A DNA stretch of 61,607 bases from Clostridiales bacterium (lineage in GTDB: Bacteria; Bacillota; Clostridia; Oscillospirales; CAG-382): NCBI GenBank assembly GCA_003452915.1, contig DMMZ01000045.1, positions 1 through 61,607 on the forward strand, given 5' to 3'. The notes beneath the pieces were generated by a model. The model was not told the origin of the DNA, searched no databases, and saw only the letters and a list, made by a program, of their open reading frames with translations. Each line of letters starts with the position of its first letter. Position 1 is the first letter of the stretch. This document shows, piece after piece, positions 51,440-61,051 of the stretch. The translations under genes and the position numbers were made by a program.

Positions 51440-51527
51440 ATTTTAATGAAACCAAAGTACTAATTACATAGTCTTATATAATATAAAGTATTAATTAACC
51501 GTAAACGTTAGAAAGGATAAAATTAAG

Positions 51528-52802
51528 ATGAAAAATACTAGGCGACTCATTATATCAGCACTGACTTTGTTATTAATAGCAGCAATGATGCTGACAACCT
51601 TTGCTTCCTGTTCTGCAATAATAATGCAGGTAAAAGCAGATAACCTGATGAAGGGTATTTCTGCAAAAGCAGTAAGCGGAAAAGTTGTAGATGATAAGTT
51701 TATTAACAACACTGCAGATTTTTCGATTGAACTATTCAAAAAGTCGATTGAAGAGGATAAAAATTCACTAATCTCACCACTCTCGGTTATGCTTGCGCTT
51801 TCAATGACAGCAAACGGCGCAGATAACGAAACTCTTACTCAAATGCAAGCTGTTCTCGGCGGAGATATAACGATTGACGAGCTTAATGAATACCTTTATA
51901 CCTATGTTAAAAATCTTTCAAACGAAGAGAAATCAAAATTTAAGATTGCCAACTCAATATGGTTCAGAGATGACGAGGGCAGACTTACGGTCGAAAAGGA
52001 CTTTTTACAGAAAAACGCAGATTATTACAATGCCGCGGCTTATAAGTCTGCGTTTGACAATCAGACATTATCTGATATAAATAACTGGGTAAATAAAAAT
52101 ACCGATGGTATGATTGACAAGATACTTGATGAGATTAGAGATGATGCCGTAATGTATCTGATTAACGCTATTGTCTTTGATGCCGAATGGAAAGAGATAT
52201 ACAACAAAGATAATATTTCAGAAGGTATATTTAATTCGTATGACGGAAGCAAACGAAACGTGGAATTTATGGTATCGGAGGAAAGCAAATATTTAGAAGA
52301 CAGTAAAGCAACAGGCTTTATTAAACCCTATGTAAACGATAAATATAGCTTTATAGCAATACTACCGAACGAGGATGTAAATATAAACGAATATATAAAC
52401 TCGATGTCGGGTGAAAACTTCTTAAACCTGTTAAAAAGCTCTGAAAATATCGCAGTGAACGCAACGATGCCTAAATTCAGTTATGATTATAAAGTTACAA
52501 TGAATGATATTTTAAAAGAAATGGGTATGCCGATTGCTTTTGATGCAGGCAGTGCTGATTTCAATAAGCTCGGTAAGTCATCGAGAGGAAATATCTTTAT
52601 AGGAGATGTATTGCACAAGACCTTTATTTCTGTTGATGAGCGTGGAACAAAAGCAGGAGCGGTTACAAAGGTCGAAATGAGGGACGAATCATATGTGGAA
52701 ACCAAGAATGTAAAACTCGACAGACCCTTTGTATATGCAATAATCGATAACTCCACAAACCTTCCAATTTTTATAGGAATGGTAATGGATATACAAGGAT
52801 AA
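51528..52802 (+). CDS. Lipoprotein serpin
   Basis: The 424-residue protein has a signal peptide with a lipobox (FASC, Cys ~27) and a full serpin fold: NSLISPLSVMLALSMTANGA, IANSIWFRD, MYLINAIVFDAEW, KTFISVDERGTKAGAVT and DRPFVYAI. The hinge (E-R-G-T-K-A-G-A-V-T) has small residues at P12-P8 as in inhibitory serpins. By count from the hinge, P1 would be Glu in RDES, with Met and Arg nearby. Gut Firmicute serpins can inhibit neutrophil-type proteases. It is monocistronic between terminators, and AAAGGA precedes the ATG. Confidence 0.93.
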   Translation: MKNTRRLIISALTLLLIAAMMLTTFASCSAIIMQVKADNLMKGISAKAVSGKVVDDKFINNTADFSIELFKKSIEEDKNSLISPLSVMLALSMTANGADNETLTQMQAVLGGDITIDELNEYLYTYVKNLSNEEKSKFKIANSIWFRDDEGRLTVEKDFLQKNADYYNAAAYKSAFDNQTLSDINNWVNKNTDGMIDKILDEIRDDAVMYLINAIVFDAEWKEIYNKDNISEGIFNSYDGSKRNVEFMVSEESKYLEDSKATGFIKPYVNDKYSFIAILPNEDVNINEYINSMSGENFLNLLKSSENIAVNATMPKFSYDYKVTMNDILKEMGMPIAFDAGSADFNKLGKSSRGNIFIGDVLHKTFISVDERGTKAGAVTKVEMRDESYVETKNVKLDRPFVYAIIDNSTNLPIFIGMVMDIQG

Positions 52803-52829
52803 AGATATAAATATATTAATATAAATAAT

Positions 52830-52870
52830 CTCGAACCAGCTCCGATAAGGCACTGGTTCGGGATTTTTTT
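52830..52870 (+). terminator. Rho-independent terminator after the serpin
   Basis: CTCGAACCAG pairs with CTGGTTCGGG (10 bp with one G-U) followed by ATTTTTTT. Confidence 0.9.
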
Positions 52871-53214
52871 ATACCAACTTGAATTAGAAACAGTGATTTG
52901 ACTGGTTTTTAATATCTTCTCGTTTAATGTACCGATACAAAGCGATATATTCCATTCACCGCTGTTTTCTTTTAGAAAATACCAAACGTGAACGTGAGGG
53001 GTATTGATTTGCCGTAATAAAATGCCTATTTACTACTAATAATTAAGTTAAGCAATATTTTCAATGACAATTTTAATAAGAAAATTTACCACTAATGCAT
53101 TTCTTGCTAAAATTGTGATTATGCAAAAACAATTTCGACTTATTTACTAATATTGGATAGTTTATTTTGTGTTTTAATATTGATATTTACATAAAAAAAT
53201 GATAGTATACACAG
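52871..53214. other. Intergenic region, possible gene remnants
   Basis: No intact gene is visible. On the minus strand a ~50-codon open stretch (about 52998 down to 52850) reads NTPHVHVWYFLKENSGEWN and looks protein-like, but it has no start codon and runs into the serpin terminator. Composition is more AT-rich than the flanks. Confidence 0.35.
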
Positions 53215-53524
53215 ATGGATAATAACAAAGAACAATCAGATAAAAGCAGATCGAAGATTTTATTAAATATATTTATTTTTAGTATTGGCTATGCACAATG
53301 CAGAATTCTCTTTTAGAGTCCCTAAAAATGGACAGTATTCAATTTGATACGATGGTTTCTCACCAAAACGAAAATCGTATATTTCCTTACTAAATAAGAA
53401 TAATTCAACAGTTTTCGATACACAAATATACAACATGTTGTATCTTGCTGTCGAATTTTGCGGCGAAAAAAACAGCATTTTTCACGTTCCTAGTCTTTTG
53501 CTGACCGAATTATGGGACACATAA
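53215..53524 (+). pseudogene. Decayed small gene of unknown family
   Basis: A 33-codon ORF (ATG 53215, TAG 53314-53316) overlaps a second frame, which reads MHNAEFSFRVPKNGQYSI, TGA at 53345-53347, then YDGFSPKRKSYISLL and on to TELWDT and TAA at 53522-53524. The second frame has natural amino-acid use across the TGA, suggesting one broken gene. I do not recognise the product. A perfect 16-bp palindrome (ATACAACATGTTGTAT, ~53427-53442) lies within it. Confidence 0.4.
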
Positions 53525-53572
53525 TATATAATTCAAATTAGCAAGTACAATTACCGATATACGGAGGTAGAA

Positions 53573-54913
53573 ATGAAAAATTTAATTAAGCAAATAAAAC
53601 CATTCAGAACAAAGGGCGGAATTCATATATCGCACAATAAAAATACTGCTGCCCGACTATCGGTGGTAATGCCACCACCAAAGCATGTTATAATACCCAT
53701 GCTTCAACATATAGGTGCTCCGTGTAACCCCATAGTTAAGGTGGGCGACAAGGTTAAGGCAGGACAGGTTATAGGTGATAGCAGTTCGTTTGTTTCGGCA
53801 CCGATTCATTCCTCAATTTCCGGTGTTGTAAAAGAGATAAGCAGCGTTTTGATGCCTAATGGAGTGACTATTGAGAGCATTGTAATAGAATCTGACGGAT
53901 TAATGGAGCATATAGAATGCACACCGCCTGACGTAAGCACCAATGATAAGTTTTTAAAAGCAGTAAGAGAGAGCGGACTGGTTGGCCTGGGCGGCGCAGG
54001 TTTCCCTGCTCATGTAAAGCTAAGAGTACCTGCTGATAAAGTTATAGACACTCTGCTTATAAACGGTGCGGAATGCGAGCCGTTTATTACAAGCGACCAT
54101 CGAGAGATAATGGAGAATTCTTGGAGCGTTATGTCGGGAATTTATGCGATTAAAGAGCTACTCGGTATACATAAAGTTATTATCGGTGTAGAGAGCAACA
54201 AACCGGATGCTATTGAGCTTTTAAAGTCAATAGCGGATAATAAGCTGCATGATCCCAAAGACGAAGTAAAGGTAATGACTCTTAAAGCGCTATATCCGCA
54301 GGGAGCGGAAAAAATGCTGGTACAGGCATGCACCGGACGAAGGATTCCGCCCGGTAAGCTGCCGTCTGATGTAGGCTGCGTTGTAATGAATGTTACCAGT
54401 GTAGCTTTTCTTGCACAATATTTAAAATCAGGAATTCCTTTGATTACAAAAAGAATAACTGTTGACGGCAGCGCGATAAAGAATCCGCAGAATGTTATTG
54501 TTCCTGTGGGAACTCCGATAAAAGACATTATTGAGTTTTGCGGAGGATATTCTGCGCCACCGAAAAAAATACTGTATGGCGGACCTATGATGGGACTTGC
54601 CTTAAGTGATGATAGCCTTCCGATTTTAAAGCAGACAAATGCAATAATAGCCTTTGCGGAAAAAGAAGCTGTTTTAAAAAAAGCTGATTCTTGTATCAGG
54701 TGCGGAAGATGTATAGATAACTGCCCGATGAGCCTTATGCCGGTTATGCTTTCGGTTGCTGCGGAAAAAAAGGACTTGGAAAAGTTAAAGAAGTACGATC
54801 TTTCTTCCTGCTTAGAATGCGGCTCCTGTAGCTTTGTTTGTCCTGCTCACAGACATATACTGCAATCTCTAAGAATCGGCAAACAATTACTTAAAGAAGA
54901 AAAGCCTAAATAA
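53573..54913 (+). CDS. rnfC: Rnf complex subunit RnfC (electron entry, 2x[4Fe-4S])
   Basis: The 446-residue peripheral subunit has a flavin/NADH-binding Rossmann part (GLGGAGFPAHVKL, NGAECEPFITSDHREI) and two ferredoxin motifs (CIRCGRCIDNCP and CLECGSCSFVCP). Rnf couples ferredoxin oxidation to NAD+ reduction and pumps Na+ or H+. GGAGG precedes ATG 53573. It is first in rnfCDGEAB, the usual clostridial order. Confidence 0.97.
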   Translation: MKNLIKQIKPFRTKGGIHISHNKNTAARLSVVMPPPKHVIIPMLQHIGAPCNPIVKVGDKVKAGQVIGDSSSFVSAPIHSSISGVVKEISSVLMPNGVTIESIVIESDGLMEHIECTPPDVSTNDKFLKAVRESGLVGLGGAGFPAHVKLRVPADKVIDTLLINGAECEPFITSDHREIMENSWSVMSGIYAIKELLGIHKVIIGVESNKPDAIELLKSIADNKLHDPKDEVKVMTLKALYPQGAEKMLVQACTGRRIPPGKLPSDVGCVVMNVTSVAFLAQYLKSGIPLITKRITVDGSAIKNPQNVIVPVGTPIKDIIEFCGGYSAPPKKILYGGPMMGLALSDDSLPILKQTNAIIAFAEKEAVLKKADSCIRCGRCIDNCPMSLMPVMLSVAAEKKDLEKLKKYDLSSCLECGSCSFVCPAHRHILQSLRIGKQLLKEEKPK

Positions 54914-54944
54914 TCTCCACAGCTTATGAAAGGATAACTATAAA

Positions 54945-55868
54945 ATGACAGAAAAACTTTTTGTATCATCCTCACCTCACTTCAGAGGTAAGGACAGCAC
55001 AGCACGAATAATGTCAGATGTTCTTATTGCACTTGTCCCTGCCATTATTGCTGCAACAATTGTTTTCGGCTACAGGGTATTACTTATAGTAACTTTCTGC
55101 GTTACAGCCTGTATCGTTCTTGAATATATTTCGAGAAAAGTAATGAAGAGAGATATGACAATAAGCGATCTTTCAGCACCTGTTACAGGAACGCTGCTTG
55201 CACTTTCTCTGCCTGTTACGATAAACCTTTTTTATGCTTTATTTGGCTGTATAGTTGCTATAGTTGTGGCAAAGCAGTTTTTTGGCGGTATCGGGCACAA
55301 TTTTATCAACCCTGCCATAGCCGGAAGAGTTGCGATGGTTGTTTCTTTTCCAACACAAATGACCGACTGGTCTTTTGTAAACGAAACAGTTGATGCAGTT
55401 TCAACAGCTACACCTCTTGCAGGTGGTGACTGGTCGCATATGGATTTATTTCTAGGTAATGTAAGGGGTAGCATTGGCGAGACCAGCGCGCTTGCAATAT
55501 TTATCGGTTTTGCTTATCTTTTAATACGCAGAGTAATAAAACCCATTGTTCCGCTGTCATTTGTCGGGACGGTTGCGTTACTCGCATTTGCATTTGGGGA
55601 TGATCCTTTGTTTCACGTATTAGGTGGCGGACTTCTGTTTGTAGCTGTTTTTATGGCGACAGATTACTCAACCAGTCCGCTATCGAATAAAGGTAAGGTT
55701 ATTTTCGGAATAGGCTGCGGTGTTATAACAATATTGATTCGTGTCTTTGCAGCTTTACCGGATGGTGTTTCGTATGCGATACTCTTGATGAATATAATAA
55801 CTCCGCATATTGACAGGTTAACCGTTCCAAAAACCTTTGGTGCTAAGAAAAGTGTGGTGGGAAAATGA
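54945..55868 (+). CDS. rnfD: Rnf complex subunit RnfD
   Basis: The 307-residue membrane subunit has about nine helices and carries covalent FMN on a Thr in the STATPLA motif (~residue 152). Signature GHNFINPAIAGRV is present. It lies 31 bp behind rnfC and overlaps rnfG by 4 bp. Confidence 0.96.
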   Translation: MTEKLFVSSSPHFRGKDSTARIMSDVLIALVPAIIAATIVFGYRVLLIVTFCVTACIVLEYISRKVMKRDMTISDLSAPVTGTLLALSLPVTINLFYALFGCIVAIVVAKQFFGGIGHNFINPAIAGRVAMVVSFPTQMTDWSFVNETVDAVSTATPLAGGDWSHMDLFLGNVRGSIGETSALAIFIGFAYLLIRRVIKPIVPLSFVGTVALLAFAFGDDPLFHVLGGGLLFVAVFMATDYSTSPLSNKGKVIFGIGCGVITILIRVFAALPDGVSYAILLMNIITPHIDRLTVPKTFGAKKSVVGK

Positions 55869-56392
55869 AGCTGGATATTAAAAAAATTATAAAACCGACT
55901 ATTTCGCTTTTTGTAATTTGCCTGCTGACAACTACATTTCTTGCGGTAACCTCTGCACTCACGGAAAAAAAGATTTTAGAACGGGCCGAACAGGATATTA
56001 ATGCAACAAGAAAGATTGTCCTTTCCACGGCGGATACTTTTGAAGAAGTAAAAGATAACGCCGTCGTTGGAAAAGATGAGAACGGAAATATAGTCGGTCA
56101 TGTTATTACTGTAACTATAAAAGGATATGGCGGTAATATGCAAGTTATGGTGGGTATCGACAGCGATGAAAAAGTAAGCGGTGTAAGCATTTTAAGTCAT
56201 TCCGAAACACCCGGACTCGGAGCAAAGGCAGCAGATGATGGTTTTCTGTCGCAGTTTAAGGGGATTAACAGCGAAGCTGAAGTTGGTGTAGAAATCGATA
56301 GTATAAGCGGTGCAACAATATCTTCGGCAGCAGTTACAGATGCGGTTAATAAAGCTCTGAATGAATATATTACGGAGGTAAAGTCTGAATAA
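55865..56392 (+). CDS. rnfG: Rnf complex subunit RnfG
   Basis: The 175-residue subunit has one N-terminal membrane helix and an FMN-binding domain on the outer face. SGATISSAAVTDAV (~155) holds the Thr that takes covalent FMN, and SHSETPGLGAKA is also conserved. Its stop overlaps the rnfE start codon by 1 bp. Confidence 0.96.
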   Translation: MKLDIKKIIKPTISLFVICLLTTTFLAVTSALTEKKILERAEQDINATRKIVLSTADTFEEVKDNAVVGKDENGNIVGHVITVTIKGYGGNMQVMVGIDSDEKVSGVSILSHSETPGLGAKAADDGFLSQFKGINSEAEVGVEIDSISGATISSAAVTDAVNKALNEYITEVKSE

Positions 56393-57096
56393 TGGATAAA
56401 AATAAATCTTTAAAATTCGAATTTACCAAAGGTTTTATAAAAGAAAATCCTGTTTTGTGCCTTCTTTTGGGTACCTGTCCCACACTTGCGGTAACAACAG
56501 GAGCAATGAACGCTATCGGAATGGGAATTGCCGCAACACTGGTTTTAATCGGGTCGAATGCGGTTATTTCACTTCTCAGAAGATTTATTCCCGATTCTGT
56601 TCGCATTCCGGCATACATAACAGTTATAGCAGGCTTTGTTACTATTGTGCAGCTCCTGGTAAAGGCTTTTATGCCCTCGATTGACCAAGCGCTCGGAATA
56701 TTCTTGCCACTTATAGTCGTAAACTGCATTATTTTAGGCAGAGCGGAGATGTACGCTTCTAAAAATTCGGTTTTGTTTTCTACTATCGACGGTCTGGGTA
56801 TGGGTGTAGGCTTTACTGCGGCAATGCTTTGTATGGGCATTATACGAGAACTTTTCGGCTCAGGCAGTGTTTTTGGGCTTACATTATTACCCGAGAGCAT
56901 ATTTACTCCGATAACAATATTTATACTGCCGGCAGGTGGGTTCTTTGTTTTCGGTATTCTTATAGCGTTATCAAACAGTTTACAGCATGGAAAACTGAGT
57001 AAAAAAGAATTTGGCTGCGAGAACTGTCCTTCTGCGGCGGCTTGTTCAAAAATATCAGAAAAAAAGTGTGATACTGGAAAGGATGGCGGCAAATGA
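56392..57096 (+). CDS. rnfE: Rnf complex subunit RnfE
   Basis: The 234-residue protein has six membrane helices with LLGTCPTLAVTTGAMNAIGMG and LPLIVVNCIILGRAE, the helix that ligates the RnfA/E [2Fe-2S] cluster through conserved Cys. The C-terminus carries CENCPSAAAC, a Cys-rich tail common in clostridial RnfE. Overlaps rnfA by 4 bp. Confidence 0.95.
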   Translation: MDKNKSLKFEFTKGFIKENPVLCLLLGTCPTLAVTTGAMNAIGMGIAATLVLIGSNAVISLLRRFIPDSVRIPAYITVIAGFVTIVQLLVKAFMPSIDQALGIFLPLIVVNCIILGRAEMYASKNSVLFSTIDGLGMGVGFTAAMLCMGIIRELFGSGSVFGLTLLPESIFTPITIFILPAGGFFVFGILIALSNSLQHGKLSKKEFGCENCPSAAACSKISEKKCDTGKDGGK

Positions 57097-57695
57097 TAAA
57101 AACTCTTATAGCAATTTTTTTAGCCGCTATTTTAACCGAAAACTATGTGCTTACAAAGTTTTTAGGTATTTGCCCATTTCTGGGAGTATCAAAAAAGCTT
57201 GATACCGCAGTCGGCATGAGCTTCGCCGTTACCTTTGTAATGGTTTTGGCAACAGCTGTTACATATCCGATATTTATGTATATATTAGTCCCCAACGGAC
57301 TTGGTTATTTACAGACAATTTTATTCATACTTATTATAGCGGCCTTGGTTCAGCTTGTTGAAATAGTATTAAAAAAATACGTTAATTCACTTTATAAAGC
57401 ACTCGGAATATATCTTCCACTTATTACTACTAACTGTGCGGTATTGGGAGTTACAATTCTTGTTATCGGAAAAAGCGGAGAAAACTACGGCTTTATTGAA
57501 GCTCTTGTAAATTCTCTTGGCGCTGGTATCGGATATCTTGTCGCGATGGTTCTTTTTGCAGGCGTGCGTGAGAGAATCGAGGACAGCAATATTCCGGATT
57601 TTTTAAAAGGGCTGCCGATTACGCTTGTAAGCGCTGCGCTTGTAGCGTTGTCGTTTTTAGGCTTTACAGGCATAGTTGACAAATTGATGGTTTAG
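57093..57695 (+). CDS. rnfA: Rnf complex subunit RnfA
   Basis: The 200-residue protein has six membrane helices and is an inverted homologue of RnfE, with ENYVLTKFLGICPFLGVSKK and LPLITTNCAVLGV providing the cluster Cys residues. It sits in the membrane core of the complex. The 4-bp overlap with rnfE shows coupling. Confidence 0.96.
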   Translation: MIKTLIAIFLAAILTENYVLTKFLGICPFLGVSKKLDTAVGMSFAVTFVMVLATAVTYPIFMYILVPNGLGYLQTILFILIIAALVQLVEIVLKKYVNSLYKALGIYLPLITTNCAVLGVTILVIGKSGENYGFIEALVNSLGAGIGYLVAMVLFAGVRERIEDSNIPDFLKGLPITLVSAALVALSFLGFTGIVDKLMV

Positions 57696-57705
57696 GAGGG
57701 AAGCA

Positions 57706-58497
57706 ATGAACTCAATTTTATTAGCAGTATTGTTGGTTTCAGGTATAGGCTTGGTTTGCGGAATAGGCCTTGCGCTCGCAAACCTCTTTATGAATGTTGA
57801 GATAAATGAGAAGGCGGAAGAGATACTTAACATACTCCCCGGTGCAAACTGCGGTGCATGCAGTTTCTCGGGCTGTAAGCGTTATGCAGAGGCATTATCG
57901 TCAGGTAAAGTAAAGACAACTCTTTGTACGGTCGGTGGAGACAAGGTCGCAAGACAAATCAGTGAAATTCTTGGAATGAAGGTAGCGACCGCTGATAAAA
58001 AGATGGCTTATGTTTTCTGTCAAGGCAGTAATGAACATACTAAAAAGAAATTTTTATATCAAGGTATTACCACATGCAAGGCTGCTTCGGGAATATTCAG
58101 AGGTGATGGTGAATGCCGTTTCGGCTGTATAGGCATGGGCGACTGTGTTAAAGTCTGCAATTATAATGCACTTATAATAAAAAACGGTGTTGCTTATGTA
58201 AATCCCGACAAATGCGTTGCTTGCGGAGCATGTATAAAAGCATGTCCAAAGAAGATAATAAGTCTGTTGCCGCAAAAGAAAACGGCTCTGGTACTCTGTG
58301 CCAATACAGATAAAGGTGCCGTGACACGTAAAATTTGTACAGCAGGATGTATTGCCTGTAAACTCTGTGCAAAGGTATGCGAGTTCGATGCAATAAGCTT
58401 TAACGGCGGACTTGCTGTTATAGACAGAGAAAAATGCACGGGCTGCGGAAAATGCAAAGAGGTTTGTAAAAGTAATTGTTTAATAATCACAAAATAA
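57706..58497 (+). CDS. rnfB: Rnf complex subunit RnfB (multi-cluster ferredoxin subunit)
   Basis: The 263-residue subunit has an N-terminal helix, a GANCGACSFSGC [4Fe-4S] motif, and several ferredoxin-type motifs: CRFGCIGMGDCVKVC, CVACGACIKACP, CIACKLCAKVC and CTGCGKCKEVC. It takes electrons from reduced ferredoxin. GGAGG precedes ATG 57706. It is last in the operon. Confidence 0.96.
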   Translation: MNSILLAVLLVSGIGLVCGIGLALANLFMNVEINEKAEEILNILPGANCGACSFSGCKRYAEALSSGKVKTTLCTVGGDKVARQISEILGMKVATADKKMAYVFCQGSNEHTKKKFLYQGITTCKAASGIFRGDGECRFGCIGMGDCVKVCNYNALIIKNGVAYVNPDKCVACGACIKACPKKIISLLPQKKTALVLCANTDKGAVTRKICTAGCIACKLCAKVCEFDAISFNGGLAVIDREKCTGCGKCKEVCKSNCLIITK

Positions 58498-58513
58498 ATT
58501 TTGTGTTTTTACA

Positions 58514-58569
58514 GAAAAGCCCTTGTAGGTCATAAGACCTACATTTACTTACAGTAAAACGGTCTTTTC
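58514..58569 (+). promoter_or_regulatory. Hairpin region between rnfB and the dehydrogenase
   Basis: TGTAGGTC-ATAA-GACCTACA (58524-58543) is a perfect 8-bp hairpin, and GAAAAG-CC (58514-58522) can pair with GG-T-CTTTTC (58561-58569) around it. No T-run follows the short hairpin. It could be an rnf transcript end or part of a leader. Confidence 0.4.
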
Positions 58570-58626
58570 CGCTATCAATGTTTTGCGAACAAAAGAGACG
58601 ATAAAATTGTTTGTGTTGGGGGATTT

Positions 58627-59667
58627 ATGAAAAAAATAGCGTTCTTTGACACCAAACCTTATGATCATACTTTTTTCGAAAAGTACGGTAAAGATTATGA
58701 GATAAAGTATTTTGACAACAAGCTGAACGCTGACACCGCAGCACTGGCAGCAGGCTTTGACGGAGTTATTGCGTTTGTAAATGATGATTTGTCTGCAAAA
58801 ACAATAGAAAAGCTGTACGAGGGCGGAGTTCGGGTTGCTGCATTGCGTTGTGCCGGTTATAACAATGTTGACTTCCGTGCCGCCTACGAAAAAATCACCG
58901 TTGTTCGCGTGCCTGCTTATTCACCGTATGCGGTAGCAGAGCATGCAATCGCTCTTCTTTTAACACTCAACCGTAAGGTTCACAAAGCGTATAACCGCAC
59001 CCGAGATTTTGATTTCCGTTTAAGCGGACTTGTCGGATTCGATTTATTCGGAAAGACTATCGGTGTTATCGGAACAGGCAAAATAGGCCGCTGCTTTGTA
59101 TCGATTTGCAAGGGCTTTTCTATGAAAGTGCTTGCATATGATCCTTATCCTGCAAAAGACAGCGATATAGATTATACAGACCTTGATACTCTTCTTGCCG
59201 AAAGTGATATAATTTCACTGCATTGTCCACTGACCGAAAGCACTAGACACATGATAAACGAAGATACAATCGCTAAAATGAAAGATGGTGCTTATATAAT
59301 AAACACCTCGAGAGGGCAGCTTATTGACAGCGAACAACTGCTTTCTGCCCTTAAAAACGGAAAAATCGGCGGTGCAGGGCTTGACGTTTACGAGGAAGAA
59401 GGCGAATTTTTCTTCGAGGATTTCTCGCAGACGATAGTTAAAGACGATATACTTTCGCTTCTTGTTTCGCTGCCGAATGTAATAATAACCTCACATCAGG
59501 CTTTTCTGACTGGGGAAGCGCTCGAAAATATTGCAAAAACCACTATAAACAACCTTGACGAGTTTTTCTCGGACGGAAAACTGACAAATGAAATTTGTTA
59601 CCAATGCAAGACTGGAGATATAGGTGCAAACTGCGAGAAACGTAAAAAAGGCGAACGCTGCTTTTAA
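58627..59667 (+). CDS. ldhA: D-lactate dehydrogenase (D-2-hydroxyacid dehydrogenase family)
   Basis: The 346-residue protein has the Rossmann loop GVIGTGKIGRC, the substrate Arg in INTSRGQLID, the Glu in YEEEGEF and the catalytic His in SHQAFLT, matching NAD-dependent D-lactate dehydrogenases. It reduces pyruvate to D-lactate, reoxidising NADH in fermentation. The C-terminus has an extra Cys-rich, basic tail (CYQCKTGDIGANC, then KRKKGERC). GGGGG is 5 nt before the ATG. It follows the Rnf operon, so both affect NADH balance. Confidence 0.9.
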   Translation: MKKIAFFDTKPYDHTFFEKYGKDYEIKYFDNKLNADTAALAAGFDGVIAFVNDDLSAKTIEKLYEGGVRVAALRCAGYNNVDFRAAYEKITVVRVPAYSPYAVAEHAIALLLTLNRKVHKAYNRTRDFDFRLSGLVGFDLFGKTIGVIGTGKIGRCFVSICKGFSMKVLAYDPYPAKDSDIDYTDLDTLLAESDIISLHCPLTESTRHMINEDTIAKMKDGAYIINTSRGQLIDSEQLLSALKNGKIGGAGLDVYEEEGEFFFEDFSQTIVKDDILSLLVSLPNVIITSHQAFLTGEALENIAKTTINNLDEFFSDGKLTNEICYQCKTGDIGANCEKRKKGERCF

Positions 59668-59678
59668 ATAAAAAAGTT

Positions 59679-59715
59679 AAAGAGAGAACACTAGAAAAAT
59701 GTTCTCTCTTTTTTT
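59679..59715 (+). terminator. Rho-independent terminator after ldhA
   Basis: AAAGAGAGAACA pairs with TGTTCTCTCTTT (12 bp) followed by TTTT. Confidence 0.92.
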
Positions 59716-59826
59716 ATTCTTTATGAATAATAACTTTTTCTTTAATTGAAACTTCGCACTCATAATAACATCTTTAATTGTTAGACGCATAATCTCTTTA
59801 TATATTAACTTTATTAAATATACAAT

Positions 59827-61041
59827 TTAATGGTAGCAAGGCGGAGGTGGATCACCATAATCGTATCTTACTTGAATAACTGCTGGTGGTTGTGTTTCCT
59901 CTTGATCTAAATGCTGTCCAAATACAACAGTGCTTTGATAAGTTAAATTTGTACCGGCATATGTACCTGTTGATGCCCACGATGTCGTTGTTTTAAAAAC
60001 TTGATTAACTAAATTAGGAGGAAACAATAGTCTCCTGTTAAAGTCCCAAAACACGGAATCATTAGTATAATCTTCGTTACATTCAATATCCGGGGATGCA
60101 TCACTTAAGTCAATCGAATAACCTAAAGAAACACCACCTACATCAACGCTTATACTAACAGTACCGCAATTAGTCTCTGATTCCGGACCGTGATCAGTAA
60201 GTTCATCTTCTTCCCAATTGAGACTATGCGTCATGCAAACGGAATCAACTATATAATAGGCAGTTGATGATACCCAAGAATTTGTGGTTACAGCAAAATA
60301 ATCATAGGTTGGATCAGTTTCATTCTGATTTTGATATAAAGTATAATCTACATGTGTACAAACATATGAGTTGCGATAATAAGTATGAAAATTAAATTCA
60401 CTTTTTACTATAGTAAGATCCATAGTACGGAATTCTTGTAAAAAACCTAATTTTTTAATATCATCATTAATTGCTACAAAAAATTGGTAAGGTTCAATAT
60501 ATCCTTTATCACTTGGTTCTATATTATTAATTGATCCTTGACCAGAGTTATTTAAGCAAATAACGTTTGTAATTACGTTATTTTCCTGCTGTTCATCGAA
60601 ATACTGAAAAGCTGTCCCTATTTTAATCTCATCTGTATTAAAAATAGGAACTGTTATACCGAATTTATCTAGTTTTAAAGCTTTCTTGTAATCAGCCATT
60701 GTAAAGGCGCCATATATATATATTCTGACACCGGATTGATATAATAAACTCAAAGTATTAATATTTTCATTAGCTTCAGAGTATGGAATTGCTATTGCTT
60801 GATATGAATTCAAATCTGATTTTGAATATTTTTTTATTGTTTTAAAAACAACATAATCAAAAGATGAAATATCAATTATCTCACTTGATTTTATATTTTC
60901 AAGATCAGATTCTTGTTGCATTACAAATAATAATTTTTGTATTTTTTGATCATTCGCATTATTCGCATATACGGAATTCGTTAATGTCGATGTAAAAAAA
61001 CACAACAGTATCAAAGACATTATGAACTTTTTTAATTTCAT
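59827..61041 (-). CDS. Secreted protein of unknown function
   Basis: The 404-residue protein has a signal peptide (residues ~1-26, basic then LILLCFF and SVYAN). The mature region has an N-terminal alpha/beta part (to ~160) and a C-terminal Thr/Ser/Asn-rich beta part (TTSWASTGTYAGTNLTY). Its last residues are DYGDPPPPCYH. I do not recognise a family. It is AT-rich compared with the Rnf and division genes, which suggests accessory origin. GAGGAG precedes ATG 61041. A small membrane protein gene ends 11 bp upstream. Confidence 0.7.
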   Translation of the reverse strand: MKLKKFIMSLILLCFFTSTLTNSVYANNANDQKIQKLLFVMQQESDLENIKSSEIIDISSFDYVVFKTIKKYSKSDLNSYQAIAIPYSEANENINTLSLLYQSGVRIYIYGAFTMADYKKALKLDKFGITVPIFNTDEIKIGTAFQYFDEQQENNVITNVICLNNSGQGSINNIEPSDKGYIEPYQFFVAINDDIKKLGFLQEFRTMDLTIVKSEFNFHTYYRNSYVCTHVDYTLYQNQNETDPTYDYFAVTTNSWVSSTAYYIVDSVCMTHSLNWEEDELTDHGPESETNCGTVSISVDVGGVSLGYSIDLSDASPDIECNEDYTNDSVFWDFNRRLLFPPNLVNQVFKTTTSWASTGTYAGTNLTYQSTVVFGQHLDQEETQPPAVIQVRYDYGDPPPPCYH

Positions 61042-61051
61042 ATTTTACTCC

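Noticed and set aside
52880..53000. A dnaX fragment on the minus strand (MEYIALYRYIKRE).
   Set aside because: Similarity to MYxALYRKYRP covers only a few residues and a second frame of the same DNA is longer and more protein-like.
53345..53347. TGA as a selenocysteine codon.
   Set aside because: There is no recognisable selenoprotein context or nearby SECIS-like hairpin, and the surrounding frame looks decayed.
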